Origin: Pseudoprimorskyibacter insulae | Lineage (GTDB): Bacteria > Pseudomonadota > Alphaproteobacteria > Rhodobacterales > Rhodobacteraceae | Length of the DNA: 64,000 nucleotides | Assembly: GCF_900302505.1 (NCBI RefSeq) | Contig: NZ_OMOJ01000001.1 | Location: 186,001-250,000 of the forward strand | Direction: 5' to 3' | Shown here: piece by piece, positions 61,984 to 64,000 of the stretch | Layout of the letters: each line of letters opens with the position of its first letter | Position numbering within the stretch: the stretch's first letter is position 1 | The notes under the pieces: model-generated | What the model was told of the DNA's origin: nothing | Seen by the model: the letters and a program-made list of their open reading frames with translations, nothing else | Databases searched by the model: none | Made by a program: the position numbers and the translations under genes

Positions 61984-62844
61984 ATGCGCACCGTTTATGT
62001 AAATGGAGAATACCTGCCGGAAACCGAAGCCAAGGTTTCGATCTTCGACCGAGCGTTCTTGATGGCGGACGGCGTGTATGAGGTGACCTCGGTTCTGGAT
62101 GGCAAGCTGATCGACTTCGAAGGCCACTTTGTGCGCCTTCAGCGGTCGCTGAGTGAGCTGGACATTGCTGAGCCTTGCACGCGTGACGAACTGCTAGAGA
62201 TCCACCGCGAACTGGTTCGCGTGAACGAGATCCACGATGGTCTGGTGTATCTGCAAGTGACCCGCGGTTCGGACGGTGATCGGGATTTCGTGTTCCCGAA
62301 CCCCGAAACCACCAAACCGACGCTGGTTCTGTTCACCCAGTCCAAGCCGGGCATCATGGATAGCGCGGCCTCGAAGAACGGGATCAAGGTCATCTCGATT
62401 GAGGATCTGCGCTGGCATCGCCGCGACATCAAGACGGTGCAGTTGCTGTACCCGTCGATGGGCAAGATGATGGCCAAGAAAGCGGGCTGCGATGATGCAT
62501 GGCTGGTCGAAGATGGCTTTGTGACCGAGGGCACCTCGAACAACGCCTATATCGTCAAGGGCAACAAGATCATCACCCGCGCCCTGTCGAACGACATTCT
62601 GCATGGGATCACCCGCGCGGCAGTTCTGCGTTTCGCGCAAGAGGCGCAGATGGAAGTCGAAGAGCGCAATTTCACCATCGCTGAGGCGCAAGACGCGGAT
62701 GAGGCATTTGTCACTTCGGCAACGACCTTCGTGATGCCGGTGGTTGAGATCGACGGCGCCAAGATCGGTGACGGCGTTCCGGGCGCAAAGGCCAAGCGTC
62801 TGCGCGAGATTTATCTGGAAGAAAGCATCAAAGCCGGGGTCTGA
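61984..62844 (+). CDS. dat: D-amino-acid transaminase (class IV aminotransferase)
   Basis: Fold-type IV PLP enzyme, 286 residues, converting D-Ala plus 2-oxoglutarate to D-Glu plus pyruvate and similar. VYVNGEYLPETEAKVSIFDR, AFLMADGVYEVTSVLDGKLI, the PLP lysine region LRWHRRDIKTVQLLYPSMGK, DGFVTEGTSNNAYIV and VTSATTFVMPVVEIDG follow the family. Branched-chain (IlvE) activity is a formal alternative, but the opening GVYEV and RWHRRDIKT favour Dat. It stands beside the dgcN-dgcA pair, making a D-glutamate/D-alanine block. Confidence 0.9.
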   Translation: MRTVYVNGEYLPETEAKVSIFDRAFLMADGVYEVTSVLDGKLIDFEGHFVRLQRSLSELDIAEPCTRDELLEIHRELVRVNEIHDGLVYLQVTRGSDGDRDFVFPNPETTKPTLVLFTQSKPGIMDSAASKNGIKVISIEDLRWHRRDIKTVQLLYPSMGKMMAKKAGCDDAWLVEDGFVTEGTSNNAYIVKGNKIITRALSNDILHGITRAAVLRFAQEAQMEVEERNFTIAEAQDADEAFVTSATTFVMPVVEIDGAKIGDGVPGAKAKRLREIYLEESIKAGV

Positions 62845-62867
62845 TCCGGGCTTAAGGCTGAAATCGA

Positions 62868-62893
62868 AGCGGGCGCCCTAGGGCGCCCGTTTG
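62868..62893 (+). terminator. palindromic terminator after dat
   Basis: A perfect palindrome CGGGCGCCC, TA, GGGCGCCCG followed by TTT. It can serve both dat and the convergent DUF1244 gene. Confidence 0.8.
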
Positions 62894-62895
62894 CG

Positions 62896-63210
62896 TTACT
62901 GCTTGTCGGTGACGTTTTCTTTGAACGCCACTTCGAAGGCGGCTTGTTTGTCGGCGCTCGCCTCGGTCTGGTTTTGGTTTTTCCAGTCATCATAGGGCAT
63001 GCCGTAGAAGGCTTCGCGCCCTTCGTCCTTGGTCATCGGGATGCCGCGTTCGTTCGCGGCTTCTTGATACCAGCGTGACAGGCAGTTCCGGCAGAAGCCC
63101 GCTAGGTTCATCAGGTCGATGTTCTGCACATCGGTGCGGTCTTCTTGCAGGTGCTTTTGCAGGCGGCGGAAGGCGGCGGCTTCAAGCTCGATCCGGGTTT
63201 GGTCGTCCAT
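62896..63210 (-). CDS. DUF1244 family protein
   Basis: A 104-residue protein. The DUF1244 core is AAAFRRLQKHLQEDRTDVQN, then IDLMNLAGFCRNCLSRWYQE and AANERGIPMTKDEGREAFYG. Two cysteines in CRNC may bind metal. Function unknown. It follows the N-formylglutamate amidohydrolase gene by 14 bases on the same strand, so the two are probably one unit. C-terminal 20 residues (KQAAFEVAFKENVTDKQ) are polar and likely disordered. Confidence 0.9.
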   Translation of the reverse strand: MDDQTRIELEAAAFRRLQKHLQEDRTDVQNIDLMNLAGFCRNCLSRWYQEAANERGIPMTKDEGREAFYGMPYDDWKNQNQTEASADKQAAFEVAFKENVTDKQ

Positions 63211-63224
63211 GGTATCCTCCTCGG

Positions 63225-63962
63225 TCAGTCGGCCACTTGGGCCAAAGCGTGTTCCAGCATCGGGGCAAGGCGTTCGCCCCAGGCCTTTTGATGGCGTTCA
63301 TCTTCGATCAGGTCGTTGCGAAGCTCAATCAATGTGTTGTTGCGGCCATGTTTCAGCGCGTGGCGGTCAATGGCATCGCCCGGCAGATGGCCGGGGTAGG
63401 GTTCATTCCGGCCAACGACGATGTCGGGTTCTTGTTCCAGCCGCGCAATCAGCGGATCGGATAGGCGCGCGTCATAGGCGTGCAGAATTCCCACATGCCA
63501 CGGGCGCGACGGCCTGCCGCGCAACTGACGGGTAAAGCTGTGGATCGCCACGATCACCGTATCGTCGCGCTGGGCGGCGATTTGCTCCAAGGCTTTGTGA
63601 TAGGGGCGGTGATAGGCGTTCAGACGGCGCTCTTTTTCCGCCGCATCGGCATAGCGATTGCCGGGAATGATCGACCCATCATAAAGGCGCATCAGGATCG
63701 TCGGATCATGTTCGCCCCGGTTCGGGTCAATCACGAGGCGAGAGAAGTTCGATAGAATCGCCGGGCAGCCCAATGCCTCGGCCAAGGCAAGCGTGACGCC
63801 CGCAGCGCCCACATCATAGGCAATATGCCTGTTCATATCGTCATCGGGCAGGCCCAAGCTGCCGCCAAGGTCCGGTGGAACGGTATTTGCAGCATGATCG
63901 CAGGTGATCAGCCAGCGGCTTTTGCGCGAAGCGCCTTCGATATGGTAGGGAAAATACGTCAT
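63225..63962 (-). CDS. N-formylglutamate amidohydrolase family protein
   Basis: A 245-residue member of the HutG (N-formylglutamate deformylase) family. LITCDHAANTVPPDLGG (metal-site D-H), VIDPNRGEHDPTIL, IVAIHSFTRQLRGRPSRPWH, and NEPYPGHLPGDAIDRHA are the conserved zinc and substrate positions. No other hut gene is near, and members outside hut clusters often act on other N-formyl or N-acyl amino acids. An ATG at 63986, eight codons earlier, is also possible. The right edge of the window (63987-64000) holds no feature. Confidence 0.88.
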   Translation of the reverse strand: MTYFPYHIEGASRKSRWLITCDHAANTVPPDLGGSLGLPDDDMNRHIAYDVGAAGVTLALAEALGCPAILSNFSRLVIDPNRGEHDPTILMRLYDGSIIPGNRYADAAEKERRLNAYHRPYHKALEQIAAQRDDTVIVAIHSFTRQLRGRPSRPWHVGILHAYDARLSDPLIARLEQEPDIVVGRNEPYPGHLPGDAIDRHALKHGRNNTLIELRNDLIEDERHQKAWGERLAPMLEHALAQVAD

Positions 63963-64000
63963 AGCTCTGTCATGTCTGTTGGGCATTGCATAGAGCAGTT

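Overview
The window is a gene-dense chromosomal segment of a high-GC alphaproteobacterium. It most probably comes from Rhodobacterales, family Rhodobacteraceae (Rhodobacter/roseobacter group). Pointers are an RpoHII-type sigma factor, a malyl-CoA lyase of the Mcl1 type, the Hsp20-DUF1150 pair, a Sat-CysC fusion, a membrane-anchored LytTR regulator, several small proteins of the kind I associate with this family, and a perfect FNR box of the FnrL kind. I see no prophage, insertion sequence, CRISPR array, tRNA or rRNA. Almost everything is conserved core genome.

Layout. 1-4156 (minus): an operon rpoHII-chaN-coaBC-dut-moeB (moeB cut by the left edge), preceded by an RpoE-like promoter. 4260-9256: comM-like yifB converging on gshB, then yraN and rsmI, with a divergent LpoA-like lipoprotein. 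9276-16392: glnD, murJ, a rhomboid-like protein, trpS and an EamA exporter. 16528-21823: groESL under a perfect CIRCE operator, sat-cysC with a foldable leader, and hsp20-DUF1150 behind a sigma-32-type promoter. 21856-27715: purEK, a lone phnM, a Nudix hydrolase, an EamA protein, trxB and an Lrp regulator. 27719-32267: a Hint-domain protein, two small basic proteins not previously linked, pgeF, a MidA-like methyltransferase and lgt. 32364-37165: ubiK, an EAL protein, phaA-phaB (polyhydroxybutyrate precursors), a 39-residue protein, a LysR regulator and a small YdcH protein. 37282-42719: trmN6, DUF2007, a polyprenyl diphosphate synthase, ispE, a TPR protein and rpsD. 42894-49151: hisC-tyrA-extensin, a BaiN-like flavoprotein, an HNH nuclease, a glycosyltransferase and a DUF3576 lipoprotein. 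49415-54563: porin, yggS, ribA with an overlapping L,D-transpeptidase, an orphan OmpR-type regulator, a candidate sRNA and the LytTR protein. 54995-57611: xth, a CnoX-like thioredoxin, a Lon-N protein and a Trm112-like protein. 57728-63962: mcl1, a D-amino-acid block (dgcN, dgcA, a secreted protein, dat), DUF1244 and an N-formylglutamate amidohydrolase.

The most interesting signal is non-coding. Between the orphan regulator and the LytTR gene lies a perfect FNR box (53529-53544), placed about 41.5 bases upstream of a predicted roughly 75-base RNA. That RNA has a 5' hairpin, an unpaired CCUCCC stretch and a strong rho-independent terminator: an oxygen-responsive sRNA candidate. The heat-shock and oxidative-stress wiring is also unusually complete in one window: an RpoE-like promoter on rpoHII, CIRCE on groESL and a sigma-32 promoter on hsp20.
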